Positions 1 to 11,390 of a DNA stretch of 64,000 nucleotides are shown in pieces; position 1 is the first letter of the stretch, and each line of letters begins with the position of its first letter. Below the pieces are notes generated by a model. The model searched no databases and was not told the DNA's origin. It saw only the letters and a list, made by a program, of their open reading frames with translations. Both the position numbers and the translations under genes were made by a program. Origin of the DNA: Cryptomeria japonica (taxonomy: Eukaryota; Streptophyta; Pinopsida; Cupressales; Cupressaceae); NCBI RefSeq assembly GCF_030272615.1, contig NC_081412.1, positions 98,889,796-98,953,795 of the forward strand, written 5' to 3'.

Positions 1-1198
1 AGAACATTTTATGATTTTTTTTGGATTTTTTCAGGAGTTTTTAATGATTTTTTAAGGACTTTTTATGATTTTTTATGATTTTTTCAGCTATGCCCCTATT
101 ATGTAGACCTATATGACATGATGATCTGCAAAATGCATGTAGAGACAATGAATTTTTGGCATGACCTATGTTAATGCAATATGCATGATGAAGATGCATT
201 TCCTATTCGAACAAGGATGATTGTGTTTGTTTAATATTTCGTAATACACCAATTGAATTGGAGGTGCAAAACATTTCATAGATAAGTGGTCAATCGATCC
301 TTAAGGTCCCTTGGAACATCCAAATTAACACACTTAGTTACTAGGATTTACAAATGGAGATGCAAAAAAATTCCCCATTGGTTCTTGAAACTTTGATCTT
401 CTTTTGCCCATGTGTGTGCAAATGAGTTAATTCCCGCTCTTACATTCACTAAAGATCCATATCATGCTATATGAATAGCTACATGGATTATTCTAATTTC
501 AAAAGCATCATGAATAGAACCTCGCTGCCAGCAAGATTTTAGACCTCCGACGAGGTTATAGACTGTAATTTCTTAAATATTGCTCCATTGCTAATAGGTG
601 TCCATAGCCCTGATGGAGTTACTCACATGTTCCCATAGTCAAGCTTTTTGTCGCACTTGTATACATGATATTTCAGTTATATATTATTGCTCTTTTTTCA
701 TGAGATGAATATTTGGTATAGCATATTTTTTTCTTGCCTTGACTTGTAAGTAATGAAACCTACATGAGTGTGAGAATTACAACGGTGCTGAAGTAGAATT
801 TTAGATTTTTCACTAGTCATATGATCAACTAGGTGTCTCAAATGAATTAGAGATTTTGTTAATGTGTTTGAGATATAGCAATTGATAGATTTTGGGTTAA
901 CAAGTCTCAAATAGCAAAATCACTACCCAACCATAGGTAAAGCATCATCATAGGGTAATGTTGAAAATGAATGACCTTAGGACCTCAAAGAATTCATGTT
1001 TGAATATCTAAGAAAGGAGATGACCCTTGTTTCTCTTGAATGCAAATAAATGATAAACTTGGAGAGTTGCCTTGTTTTATTGATGCTGATATATGATAAT
1101 GCAAAAATTATATGCTATGAAAATTGTGAATATGATGTTCTTGGAAAAAAACTATATGCGATGCAATGTAGAGAGAAAAACCTAAACTAACCCAACCC
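1..1198 (-). other. Element C, region downstream of integrase; no gene
   Basis: No coding region is recognisable. The first 90 bases are T-rich on the plus strand with repeated runs of ttttatgattttt. Similar T-rich tracts lie downstream of the integrases of E (37490-37720) and F (53960-54040), so this is probably a shared feature of the post-pol region. The rest is ordinary AT-rich sequence. Confidence 0.5.
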
Positions 1199-2088
1199 TT
1201 AGATATAGTATCGTTTAAGGTGCATGTTGTTCATAGGGTCAGGGAGTGGATCTCCCTCCATGGTAGCCAAATTATATGCTCCATTTCCTATGACCCTTGT
1301 TATGATAAAAGGACCTAGCCAGTTAGGTTCAAACTTCCCTGGCTTTTCATGTTCTACTAGGTTCCTTTGGTTTTCTTTGAGAACTATATCTCCCACTTCA
1401 AAGTTTCTTGGGCATACTAGTTTATTGTAACTCCTTCTCAGTCTGTTCTGGTAACCTTGCAAATGATTTAAAACAGTTTGTCTCTTTTCATCAAGCATTT
1501 CAAGCTCTTGTAACCTTGCAACTCGATAGTCTTCCTCTGATATGATGTGTTTTAAGGAGACTCTTAAAGATGGTAGTTCTATTTCAATAGGTAATATTGC
1601 TTCTGTACCATAGACCAATGAATAGGCTGTTGCTCTTGTAGGTGTGCGTACCCATTTTATATAAGCCCAAAGAGAGGGATTTAACTAGAGATGCCAGTCC
1701 CATCCTGCATCAGTGACAACTTCCTTTAGGATGTTTAATATTGTCTTGTTTGTTGCCTTTTCTTTTTCATTACTTTGCGGAGAATATGGCATTGCAAATC
1801 TTTGTTGTATTTGAAATTGTTCACACAATTCTCTCATTTATTTATTCTTGAATGGACGCCCATTGCTGGTCACTATGCACATTGAAATACCATATCAACA
1901 GATAATGAAATTAAGCATGAATTTCACTATTTTCTTACCCATGGTGTATATAAGAGGTATTTCATCTACCCATTTAGTAAAATACTCAATAACCGTTAAG
2001 ATGAATTTGTGCCCATTAGAAGAAGTAGGATTAACTTTACTGACAAGATCTAACTCCCATTGTGAAAATGGCCAGGATGATGTGATAG
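1199..2088 (-). pseudogene. Element C integrase, core and C-terminal part
   Basis: This is the second part of the integrase, the enzyme that inserts retroelement cDNA into the host genome. On the minus strand the core begins with the WPFSQWELDLVSK segment, whose D is the first catalytic Asp, followed by NGHKFI and EYFTKWV, all typical of plant gypsy integrases. After a stop-containing stretch (about 1620-1890) the C-terminal part reads MVYGTEAILPIE, then the GDIVLKEN motif and the WLGPFIITRV chromatin-facing segment, ending with a stop at 1199. The N-terminal part continues at 10006 on the far side of element A. Stops and the insertion make it non-functional. Confidence 0.88.
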
Positions 2089-2093
2089 GTTGG
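2089..2093. repeat. Target-site duplication of A, left copy (GTTGG)
   Basis: The five bases gttgg directly precede the left LTR of A and recur directly after its right LTR at 10001-10005. With A and one copy removed, the integrase reading frame of C continues without a break. Confidence 0.95.
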
Positions 2094-2266
2094 CGTAGTG
2101 TCATAAAATTGTGGCCCTAGCAATTTTCGACCACATTAGGGTCCTCACTCACCTAAGATCAAATCCCCTAGCTTGATTGAAGACCAGAGACTGCTCAACC
2201 CTAGTAATCTGCTTCTTCCTTGGCCTCCGCACCACCCTGTCTGCACTCTACCCTGGAGAAAGGGGC

Positions 2267-2388
2267 AGGATAGGGGCGTGGCGCCCCTGTCCCCCCTAGG
2301 ACAGGGGCATGGTGCCCTTGTCCTCCTAGGATAGGGGCGTGGTGCCCTTGTCCTCCCAGGATAGGGGTGTGGCGCCCCTGTCCCTGCC
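2267..2388 (+). repeat. GC-rich minisatellite, four 30-31 bp units, in A 5' LTR
   Basis: Units start at 2267, 2298, 2328 and 2358. Each has the form AGGAYAGGGGCRTGG followed by YGCCCYTGTCCYCC. The two halves of each unit are near-complementary, so every unit can fold as a hairpin. The minus-strand ORF with GGQGHHAP repeats is a by-product of this array. Confidence 0.9.
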
Positions 2389-2502
2389 CTATTTTAGGGC
2401 GAGACCCTTCGTAGGCCTGCATTGTAGGTTATGCATTGGGCGAGAAACTTACTCGATGTTAGTCTATGATGAAAAATAGGTCAATTAAATGCTAATTGAC
2501 AA

Positions 2503-2510
2503 GTATTTAA
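2503..2510 (+). promoter_or_regulatory. Candidate TATA box in A 5' LTR
   Basis: The segment gacaagtatttaagttg is followed within 30 bases by ccctctcattt. The same arrangement occurs in the 3' LTR (9128-9135), in D (agtatataagg at 22001) and in H on the minus strand near 63341-63350. This conservation supports a promoter core. Confidence 0.5.
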
Positions 2511-3392
2511 GTTGTATTTTCCCTCTCATTTGGGTAAGTGGTCAAGTTGGATAAGTTCAAGGAGGTGAAAATTTGTGATCAAGCGTTGAAGAGCATTCAA
2601 GCATTCCTTTCTAGCATTAAGCATTCTCAAGTCTCCCTTCAAGGCTAGGTGTTGCATTCAAGTCAAGGATTCAACCATTGAAGAGGAGATTCATTTCAAC
2701 ATTCGATTCCACACAAGCATTTCTATCAACATTTCTATCACAACCTCCCTTGAGGTGATTTACATTTTAGTCTTTCATTTACATCTACTTGCAAGTACTT
2801 TCTTTCATTACTTGGTTAATTCCAAAACTGGGGTTTGACCTAAAGGAAAACCTCCAATCTCAACCCATTTTCCTCTATTTGCTATGTGTATGTTGTAGGT
2901 GCGCAACTTTACTTCTAGATTCGAGCTCCATTTGCAGAGGCGAAAAAACCCTTTTCGTTTCGCTGATTTTTTGGAGGACCGTGTACATTCCCACCACGGT
3001 CAGGGCAAATTTTCCTCAAATTCGTAGGACAACTTCATCTCGATATAGTACTACTAGATCCAGGTGCACAACTTCATCCCATACTCCGATCTCAAGTTAT
3101 AATCAGTTCTTTGTCACTTTTGCACTACATAATTCAATCAATTCCTTTCTATTTCAAATAAAAAGAGGGGATTAACTTATCATTCCCATTTCATTTAGAA
3201 TTCTATCTTCATCTTTGGAGGTTGAATCTAGTGAATTTTCCTCTCCTCTTCCAATGTAATTAGGTGAAAAGTGTTTGAAGGGTAATCCGTAGTGAAACTT
3301 TCATCTCTCCTTGGAGGGAAAGGGTAGTTTTCCTCTTGATCTCTCATTCACACATTTTTCACCCACCAAAACATTTTGGTGACATTACATTT

Positions 3393-3408
3393 TGGTGAAC
3401 CCGATGTC
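3393..3408 (+). other. Candidate primer-binding site of A
   Basis: TGGTGAACCCGATGTC starts four bases after the LTR end and begins with the TGG expected from pairing with a tRNA CCA end. I cannot assign the tRNA with confidence. Confidence 0.45.
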
Positions 3409-4511
3409 TTGCATGCTTTTCTTTGAACAAACTTGCATATTTTTCATTTGCAAGTTTAAATTTTCTGCGAACTTCGTGGTTAAATCATTAAAAAACCCTA
3501 GTTTTTAAAATTAATATTGAACTTGTGATTTGTAAAAATTGCTTGTGGTTATCTTGGATCTGAAAATTATTTTGTTTGTCAAATTCAGTTTCCTCATTAT
3601 CTTGTTCAATTTACAAATTAAATTTACAAAATTAAGTGGTTACTTGTTAAAACCCTAATTTTTAAAAATCATATTGAACTCGTGCAAAAATTGGATTTCC
3701 ATTTAATTTTCAGATTTCTAATTGTTCTCAGACTTGTTTTCATTCCCACAATTCAAATTTTCAATTTCCCTCCTTTTCTCCAAAATTCCAAATTCAAAAT
3801 TAAGTGGTTAGGTGATAAAACCCTAATTTTCAAATTTAATTGGATTTTGTGCAAATTTCAATCAATTTCATTCAAATTCAGATTTCTAAACATTTTCCAA
3901 GGTGTCCCTATCCATTAGGTGTGACATTTTTCAAATTTGCAATTCTATTCCTCTTTTTCTTCAAAACCCTAATAGGGTCCTATTTTTACATTTGAACCTT
4001 AATTTCGCCCATCTAGAAATTGTAAGATTCGTTGATTTTTTGGGGTTAGCTTTGAAATCATCGTAATATTCATCCCTGAAAATTTTGAAAAAAGTTGGTC
4101 AGATCATGTGCGTTCCCGCCACGATCCTCAACTTTTTTCCTGAAATTTCAGGAGATTGTTAAGATTGTATTTAATAGTTCAAATCCAGAAGATTGGCTGA
4201 TTTTGTCAATTTTTGATCCCTCTAGAATCAAAAATTCCTCCTAAATTCAACATTTCAAATTTCAAGAAATTTTTTAAAATTAAGAGGTTAATTATAATCT
4301 GCCCTGATTTTAAAATTAAGTGGTATTTCCTTGGCCCTAATTTTAAAATTCCAATTTCCTTTCATTTTTGGAAATTGTGTCATCCTTTTCTTCCAACAAA
4401 GTTCAAATTGTTTAATCATTATTTTCTTATAATTTTCATTACTCAATTTTGTAAGCTTTGTTCCTATAATTCAAAATTCAAAATTCAAAATTCAAATTTT
4501 CCCTCTAGTGC
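3409..4511 (+). other. Element A leader; no gene
   Basis: An AT-rich untranslated leader with many near-repeats of aaattcaaaattaagtggtta and AAACCCTAATTTT-type strings. The short ORFs here have no plausible domain and run through low-complexity sequence. Confidence 0.6.
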
Positions 4512-6649
4512 ATGAGTTTTACCACTATTAGTCCTACCTACACTATCATTGTTAGACGAAGCATTAGAATTAAGGCCTCCTAAGGTTTAATTACCGAGGA
4601 GATGGAGTCTAATTTGGGTGACTTCTTTAATCAGGATAATGCTCATGCTTCCCATCCTACTCATGTCCCTATCTATCCAATTGATGAATCCCATGATGAA
4701 GTAGAAGCTTTAACTAGAATCTCTATAGATCAACTTTCCAAATTGGACAATCAATTTGATAAATTTCAACACTAGATGTCCCAAGAATACCCTAATAGTG
4801 AAGCTCTTTTATTAATTGAAGCCCTTAAATGCATGATTCAAAGTGATAAGAATGGAATTGATATATTGCGTGGCATTGCACATATTGTTGATTCTAATGT
4901 CATGCCTATCCAGAGTTGTGCAGAAACCCTAGGTTATTCATAACCTTCAACACAAGTCAATCCTTCTATTCCTTTGACTACTCTTATGCCTAGTATTCCT
5001 ACTTTTACATCCAACATCATGGCTACATTAACTCAAAATATCATTCCTACAACCATTGGTCATGGGGGAAATCCCTCTTCTTCATTTAATCCTCCATCTT
5101 TACCTATGTCTTCCATAAGTATTCTTATTATTCTTCAACCAAACAATGTGAGACAAGGGGGCAATTCCTTCAACAACTTTGTTCCTCCTTTGAGTGTCCC
5201 TTTTCCTACCCAATCATCACCTATGCCTACTTATCATAATGTCCCACCACATTATTCTCAATCCATGCCTTCTTTCAATAACATCACACCACCTTCTCAA
5301 TCAACTATGTCTACCATCAATTCTTCTACCGAAGTGACAATTAACAATCTTGCTCAAATCGTGTCTTCCTTACAACAACAAATTGCTTCTGTGAGTCAAT
5401 CCAAGTTTAGTGTGCCCACCTTTGATGTTGTGAGCCCACTTTCTCTTGATATTGTTAAAGCCGTGCCACCTAAACATGTTGAGATCCCTCAATTGGTACT
5501 CTATAATGCAAAAAGTGATCCTCTTACGCATGTCAAAACATTTCAAACCTTGTGTACCGATTTTGCTTATGATCAAAGATTTCTTGCAAAATTGTTTAAA
5601 AGAACACTAAGAGATAAGGCTTTACAATAGTATTGCTCTTTTCCTTCTTATTCTATCACTTCCTTTCAACAACTGGCAAATGCTTTCATCCAACAATTTC
5701 AAAACAACATTGGTCCTAAAACCACTTTAACTGATTTAATACATTGTAAACAAGGTGTTAAAGAAAAAGTGACTGATTTCATTGGTAGATATAAGCATTT
5801 GTATGCTCAAATTTCTTTTCATGTACCTGATAATGATATTCAACAAATTTTCATTTCTAATTTACAACAAAGATATCAGGGAAAAGTTTTTTTTTGTCCG
5901 AGTTTACTTCCTTTCTGTAGTTGTGCGTAACACTCCACAATTCTCAACTGGCTGAGAGTCAAATGGAGCAATCCACTCATATGGATCCGAGTGATAAGGG
6001 AGAGAGTGTTCAACAACCATTTGTGAAGTTCAAATCAACAAAAAGCTTCATCAAGTTCAATGATACAATCAACAACAAGAATGTAAATGCTACAACAAGT
6101 GTGCCTTCTATTTATAAATTCTTCCAAAGAGAAAGACATTTTACTTCTTTGAATGAATCTTTACATAGTATTATGTCTCATTTGTTGCAAGGAAATGTTA
6201 TTAAAATTCCTCCTATAAAACCAGTTGATCCTTCTAAACTTGCATCCCCTTATTTTGATAACAATTCCTTTTGTCAATTTCATCGTCAGCCTGGTCATGA
6301 TACTGAGAAATGCTTCACATTGAAAAATAAGATTCAAGATTTGATTGATAATAATACTATATCTGTGGCAGGTGTGAATGATAAAGGGAATAAATCAGTA
6401 GCTCCTCCTAATCAAAATCTTAAGATTTTCATTGATCCCTTTCCTTGTCATACCTCTAACGTTATTGAGATTGTTCCTCATTCTTTCTCTTCTGAGGAGT
6501 TCACTTCTATGGCTCCAAACTTGGTAAATATGATAGAAAAACAAGATATGCCTAAGGATCCTTGTATTAGATTTGACCCTAGTGAGACCATTAGAGCACC
6601 CAATGACCCTTTATACATAATTGATACCTTGTCGTGGTGCCCTTCTTGA
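4512..6649 (+). pseudogene. Element A gag-like capsid/nucleocapsid gene
   Basis: The reading frame starts with ATG at 4512, runs on to a poly-T frameshift near 5890, and resumes at 5921. The N-terminal third is Ser/Pro/Asn-rich. The capsid-type gag domain follows at about 5460-5890, with PKHVEIPQLVLYN and TLRDKALQ before a TAG (5628) that replaces the usual Trp. The nucleocapsid end has CQFHRQPGHDTEKC (about 6270-6312), a C-x2-H-x4-H-x4-C knuckle similar to that of C. In-frame stops lie at 4581, 4773, 4941 and 5628, all explicable as C-to-T or G-to-A changes. The product would package element RNA; this copy is dead. Confidence 0.82.
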
Positions 6650-7952
6650 TCCCTCTTGCATGACTAATGTCATCACTGAGGAGTATCTTTTCACTTTACA
6701 ATTGCATAAACCAATATATGATGCTTCTAATGTGGTTGTAAAGTTATTTGATGGATTCTCTTGTCCTAGCATTGGCTCTATCACCCTTGCTATTGAAGTT
6801 CATACTAAATCCATGGATGTTGAATTTTTTATCACACCCTCTTCTGAGCAATTCTATGTGAAGTTGGACTATCCTTGGCTATCTTCCATGAAGGCTATTG
6901 CTTCTCCAATCCACAAGTGTTCAAAATTTCCTCACAATGGAGAAATCATAACCGTGAACCATAGCTTATTTCGTCCATCCGAAAGAAGCCCCAGTGTTCC
7001 TATTGATTTCTTTTGGCCTAAACAATTTCAATCTCTTCCATCAAGGAGCGATGCTCTTTTTCAATCCTATAAAAAATGGAAGAAAGATATGATCTTATCC
7101 TTAAGTCAACCTAGATCCCCAACACTTGACATTCCTATTATTCTTCAAGATGAGGTTCTTCCCCTCACGAATATAACTAATCTCCCTCCTAAGGAAGATC
7201 ATAAACCTATTCTTATGAATGTGATTACACCTTCTCCTAAGGAGAACAACGATATTCTTCCTAAGGTTAGACCTATACCTCCTCCTCATGATTGACTTGG
7301 TCTTCTTCCTACACCTAACATTCCTCCTTTATATGGCGTAGTTCCACCTCCTTTCTCTTATTGAGAGAAGAGGCCTGCTTCTCCTCTTATTCAACCTAAA
7401 TGACCTCAACCTAAACCTTCAACTATCAAGGAGAGAAACATTCCTACTTTTTCAAATGTTCCTCCTCCTTCTCAGCCTTCCACTAAGACTTGACGAAATC
7501 ATTGTGTGAGAGAACACTGACAAAGATGCCGTGTTCGAGCTTGTGAAGCCATCCCTTAAAATACTCAATCTCCTCAGACTCTGACAATTGATATGATTCC
7601 CTTTTCTCCTAAGCAAGATGTTCAACCTACATCTCCAAATCATAAGTTGCACAAAACATGTGATGGTTTTACTCCTATTCGTGTTCTTGCTCCTCTTTTT
7701 CTAGACTTTGATGAAGAAATGGGTGAAAATGTTATTCATTATGGCAATACAACTCCTAATGCTTCTGATAGTGCATATGAATATGTTGATGTGGATAAGC
7801 ATTTATCAATTGAATTTTCACAAACCCTCATCCTAGCTCCTAGAATCAAACAAAGTGACTTACAACATGAGAATAGTCCTTGTTTGGATCATGTGATAAA
7901 TCCATTTGCTGTGCTCGATGTCGCTCCTCTGGCGTGTTGCTCGCCTTCCTAA
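6621..7952 (+). pseudogene. Element A protease-like domain with proline-rich tail
   Basis: A second frame overlaps the end of gag by 29 bases and is offset from it; I cannot tell programmed shift from decay. It resembles a retropepsin domain at about 6640-6955, with LLDPSCMTNVITEEY at the active-site position and KLDYPWLSS matching the conserved LLGRPW-type segment. The usual DSG/DGG triad reads DPS, so catalysis is doubtful. A Pro/Ser-rich linker follows, then a conserved-looking tail (7593-7952). The frame is continuous but broken by five TGA (7293, 7362, 7401, 7491, 7518) and one TAA (7557), most simply CGA and CAA codons after C-to-T change. No RT follows. Confidence 0.75.
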
Positions 7953-8732
7953 AATAGTGATCAGCAAGATCGGGAGGTAGATGTCATTCTAGATTAGCAA
8001 TATTAACAATGTAGATATTTTCTCTCTCTCCTTTCTTTGTCTTTTGTGACCATTCTTCTATGTGTATCCCTGTTCTTCTATTGTTCCCTTAATGTCTACT
8101 TGGCGATGATGTAAATCATTGAGATCTTTTCTTGGCCTCTTTCATGTTGACTCAAAAGACATCCTCTCTTCCCTTTCTTCTAAGGTAGTGTCCTTCTTTA
8201 GGTAATGATGATTATTATATGCACATATACATACATAATATACATGAGTTATCATACAACATACTGACCCCGAGGAAAGCGAAACTACCTTGTGTTTTGT
8301 GTTCATTATCTTTGGATTTATTCCTTGATTGGGGGCTAAATCCTTGTGATAACATGCTTCCTCTCATCTCTCTCTCTTGGGTGTATCCTACCTTAAACAA
8401 ACCATTCCTGATAAGGTGTGCATGATTGATTTAACGTGGGGCATACACTCTGCTCATATTTTCCTTCTTGATACTTAGAATTACTTAGTGTACTTTGTTT
8501 AGCTTTGTAATATTTGGTATCCTTGCTTTCATGACTCATAGTGAAGGGAAGTTTGCTACTTGCAGTCATGGTTCTCCCCATCTCGATCTTCCCTTTTTTT
8601 TTGTCAATCGAAGTTGTAAGATCCTAAGTCCATTGGGGGCTTGGTGCATCTTACCTCCTTGATGCGGTAAAAGTCTTTCAATCTTGTTTCCTTGTACTTT
8701 ACCAATAGTATTGGCGTACGCTCATACTCCCG
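7953..8732 (+). other. Element A 3' untranslated region
   Basis: Non-coding, C/T-rich sequence between the last ORF and the polypurine tract. Positions about 8410-8749 recur in inverted orientation at 63670-64000 (element H), which identifies this region as part of the family. Confidence 0.6.
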
Positions 8733-8749
8733 CTAAAGTGGGGGCTAAA
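8733..8749 (+). other. Polypurine tract of A
   Basis: CTAAAGTGGGGGCTAAA abuts the 3' LTR and would prime plus-strand DNA synthesis. Nearly identical tracts precede the LTRs of D (21643-21660) and H (minus, 63670-63686). Confidence 0.9.
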
Positions 8750-10000
8750 TGCAGTTTCATAAAATTGTGACCCTATCAATTTTTGACCGCATTAGGGTCC
8801 TCACGCACACAAGATCGAATCCCCTAGCCTGATCGGAGATCGGAGACTGCTCAACCCTCAAAATCTGCTTCTTCCTTGGCCTCCGCACCACCCTGTCTGC
8901 ACTCTGCCCTGGAGAAAGGGGCAAGATAGGGGCATGGCGCCCCTATCCCCCCTAGAATAGGGGCATGGAACACTTTTCCTCCCAGGACAGGGGCATGGCG
9001 CCCTTGTCCCTACCCTATTTTAGGGCAGGACCCTTCCTAGGCCTACTTTGTAGGTTGTGCATTGGGCAGGAAACTTCCCCGATGTTGGCCTATGACAAAA
9101 ATCAGTCAATTAAACCCTAATTGACAAGTATTTAAGTTGCATTTGTCCTCTCATTTGGGGAAGTGGTCAAGTTGGATAAGTTCAAGGAGGTGAAAATTCG
9201 TGATCAAGTGTTCAAGAGCATCAAAGCATTGATAATTCTCAAGTCTCCCTTCAAGGCTAGGTGTTGCATTCGAATCAAGGATTCAACCATTGAAGAGGAG
9301 ATTCATTTCAACATTAGATTCCACACAAGCATTTCTATCAACATTTCTATCACAATCTCCCTTTAGGTGATTTACATTTCAGTCTTTCATTTACATCTAC
9401 TTGCAAGTACTTTCTTTCATTACTTGGTTAATTCCAAAACCGGGGTTTGACCTGAAGGCAAACCCCCAATCCCAACCTATATTCCTCTCTTTTCTATGTG
9501 TAGGTTGTAGGTTCATAATTGTACTTTCAGATTCGGGCTATTTATAGAGGTGGAAAAACCCTTTTCATTTCACGGATTTTTCGGAGGACCGTGTACATTC
9601 CCGCCATGGTCAGGGCAACTTTTCCTCAAATTCGTAGGGAGAATTCATCTCGACATATTAATGCCAGATCCAGGTGCATAGCTTCTTCCCATACTTTGAT
9701 CTCAAGTTATAATAAGTTCTTTGACACTTTTGCACTACATAATTCAATCAATTCCTTTCCATTTCAAATAGGAAAGAGGGGATTAACCTATCATTCCCAT
9801 TTCATTTAGAATTCTATCTTCATCTTTGGAGGTTGAATCTAGTGAATTTTCCTATCCTCTTCCAATGTAATTAGGAGAAAAGTATTTGAAGGGTAATCCG
9901 TAGTGAAAATCTCATCTCTCCTTGGAGGGAAAGGGTAGTTTTCCTCTTGATCTCTCATTCACACATTTTTCACCCACCAAAACATTTTGGTGACATTACA
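8750..10000 (+). repeat. Element A 3' LTR
   Basis: 1251 bp, from tgcagtttcataaaa to gacattaca. It aligns along its whole length with 2094-3389 and has three minisatellite units (8923-9014) instead of four. Confidence 0.93.
8923..9014 (+). repeat. Minisatellite, three units, in A 3' LTR
   Basis: Units start at 8923, 8954 and 8984, with the same hairpin-forming consensus as at 2267-2388 but one unit fewer. The middle unit has lost part of its symmetry. Confidence 0.88.
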
Positions 10001-10005
10001 GTTGG
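10001..10005. repeat. Target-site duplication of A, right copy (GTTGG)
   Basis: Perfect match to 2089-2093, directly after the terminal CA of the 3' LTR. Confidence 0.95.
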
Positions 10006-10400
10006 AAATCATGTGATGGCTCATGAATGAGGTCTCCATGCACTTGACATTGTCTACATTTTTGTACATATTTATAGGCATCCTTTTCCATAGTAGGCCA
10101 ATAGTATCCAGTTCTTAATAATTTCTTTGATAGTGCTGAACCACTTGGATGTGCACCACAAATCCCATCATGTACCTCTTTTAAGGAAAGTTGTACCTCT
10201 TGAACATCAAGACATCAAAGAAGTGTTCCATCAAGGCTCTTTCTGTACAATATGTTAGCAATAATAGTGTGTTTGGATGCCTGATGAATAAGAGTCTTCT
10301 TTTGATTTTTGGACAGATCAGGAGACATATATTGAGTATGTAAGTATGCGTATATCTCATTATACCATGGGGATTCAGGACCCACAATTACACATACATA
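10006..10400 (-). pseudogene. Element C integrase, N-terminal zinc-binding part
   Basis: On the minus strand this holds the HHCC zinc-binding domain that precedes the integrase core: an EVHDGICGAHPSG stretch supplies the histidines and KCRQCQVHGD the CxxC pair, with the family-typical LLRTGYYWPTM between them. The frame runs straight up to the insertion point of A at 10005 and resumes at 2088. A stop follows the SLDGTLL segment at about 10215. Confidence 0.88.
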
Positions 10401-11000
10401 TTCTGATGAGGGAATCTCATATGCCGGTACCATCAATTGTTCTATATTAAACTCAAACTGAGTTTCATTATCAGGCATGTTTATTAGAGACCCTACTGTA
10501 GCCATGGCGTCGACTGCCTTGTTCTGCATTCTTGGAATCTGTTCAAAAGTGATGTTATTGAAGTGTCCTTTGTAATATTTTACCATTTGTTTATAAGGCA
10601 CCAGTTTATCATATTTTGTGTTATAGTCATCATTGAATTGGTTGACAATCAGTTGTGAGTCACCATTAACTTGTAATTCTTTTATTCTCCATTGTATAGT
10701 GGTGCAAAGTCCTATGATGAGAGCTTTGTATTCAACGATATTGTTTGTATAGGGAAAATTGATTCAAAATGACTTAGGGATATAATTACCTTGAGGGGTG
10801 ATGAAAAGAATCCCGCCTCCTGCCCCATGATTTGTGTAAGATCCATCAAAGTATAATTTCCAAATGGTAGATGTTGTCAATGTAAACATAGATTCATCAG
10901 GAAAATCCACTAGTAGTGGGTGACTGTCTTGCAAGGGAGCATCTTCTAGCTGATCCTTTGTAATCTACCCTTTGATTCCCTTTCTCTCCACATACTCTAT
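10401..11000 (-). pseudogene. Element C RNase H domain
   Basis: Minus-strand translation gives a plant gypsy RNase H, which degrades the RNA strand during reverse transcription. The three visible catalytic positions are present: YFDGSYTNHGAG (Asp), NNIVEYKAL (Glu) and NGDSQLIVNQ (Asp). The linker towards integrase reads YKQMVKYYKGHF. Stops occur, for example near 10760. Confidence 0.82.
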
Positions 11001-11390
11001 ATCAAACTCACTTAAAATCATGACCCACTTGGCCAATCTTCTAGTTAATGTTGCTTTGCTCAACAAATATTTGAGCGGATCAAAGTGTGCCATGAGTTGC
11101 ACTTTATGACTCAGCATATAATGTCTAAGCTTCTAAGATGCGAAGATCACTACTAGACATGCTCATTCTATAGGAGTGTAATTAAGCTCATATCCAATTA
11201 AGGTTCTACTTATATAGTATATTGATCTTTCCTTTCCTTGATCATCGTGATGTTGCAACAGGGCTCCCAAAGATGAGTTTGTTGCTGATATATATAGTAA
11301 TAGGGGCTTTCCTTGAGTAGGTGGAACTAATACTGGATTATTCAGAAGATAATCTTTTAAAGATTGAAAAGATTCTTGGCACTATTCTGT

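Larger units (their letters stand above)
2094..3389 (+). repeat. Element A 5' LTR
   Basis: 1296 bp, ending GACATTACA. The start reads cgtagtgtcataaaa where the 3' LTR reads tgcagtttcataaaa and H reads tgtagtgtcataaaa, so the terminal TG has mutated to CG. The LTR carries a four-unit 30-bp minisatellite, a TATA-like box and, near its 3' end, CACCCACCAAAACATTTTGG. It is longer than the 3' LTR partly because of one extra minisatellite unit. Confidence 0.93.
2094..10000 (+). mobile_element. Element A: complete non-autonomous gag-protease LTR retrotransposon
   Basis: A 7.9-kb element with two LTRs (2094-3389 and 8750-10000), a possible primer-binding site, a polypurine tract AAAGTGGGGGCTAAA and a perfect 5-bp target duplication. 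The interior holds a gag-like gene and a protease-like region with a proline-rich extension. I find no RT, RNase H or integrase motif between 7300 and 8750. The structure matches the described class of terminal-repeat retrotransposons carrying only gag (TR-GAG), here with a protease domain as well. It must have used enzymes supplied in trans. Element H at the right end belongs to the same family, and D is a diverged relative. Confidence 0.9.

Noticed and set aside
2201-2422. Minus-strand ORF with GGQGHHAP repeats
   Set aside because: It is the translation of the GC-rich LTR minisatellite; no start context, and the 3' LTR copy differs in unit number.
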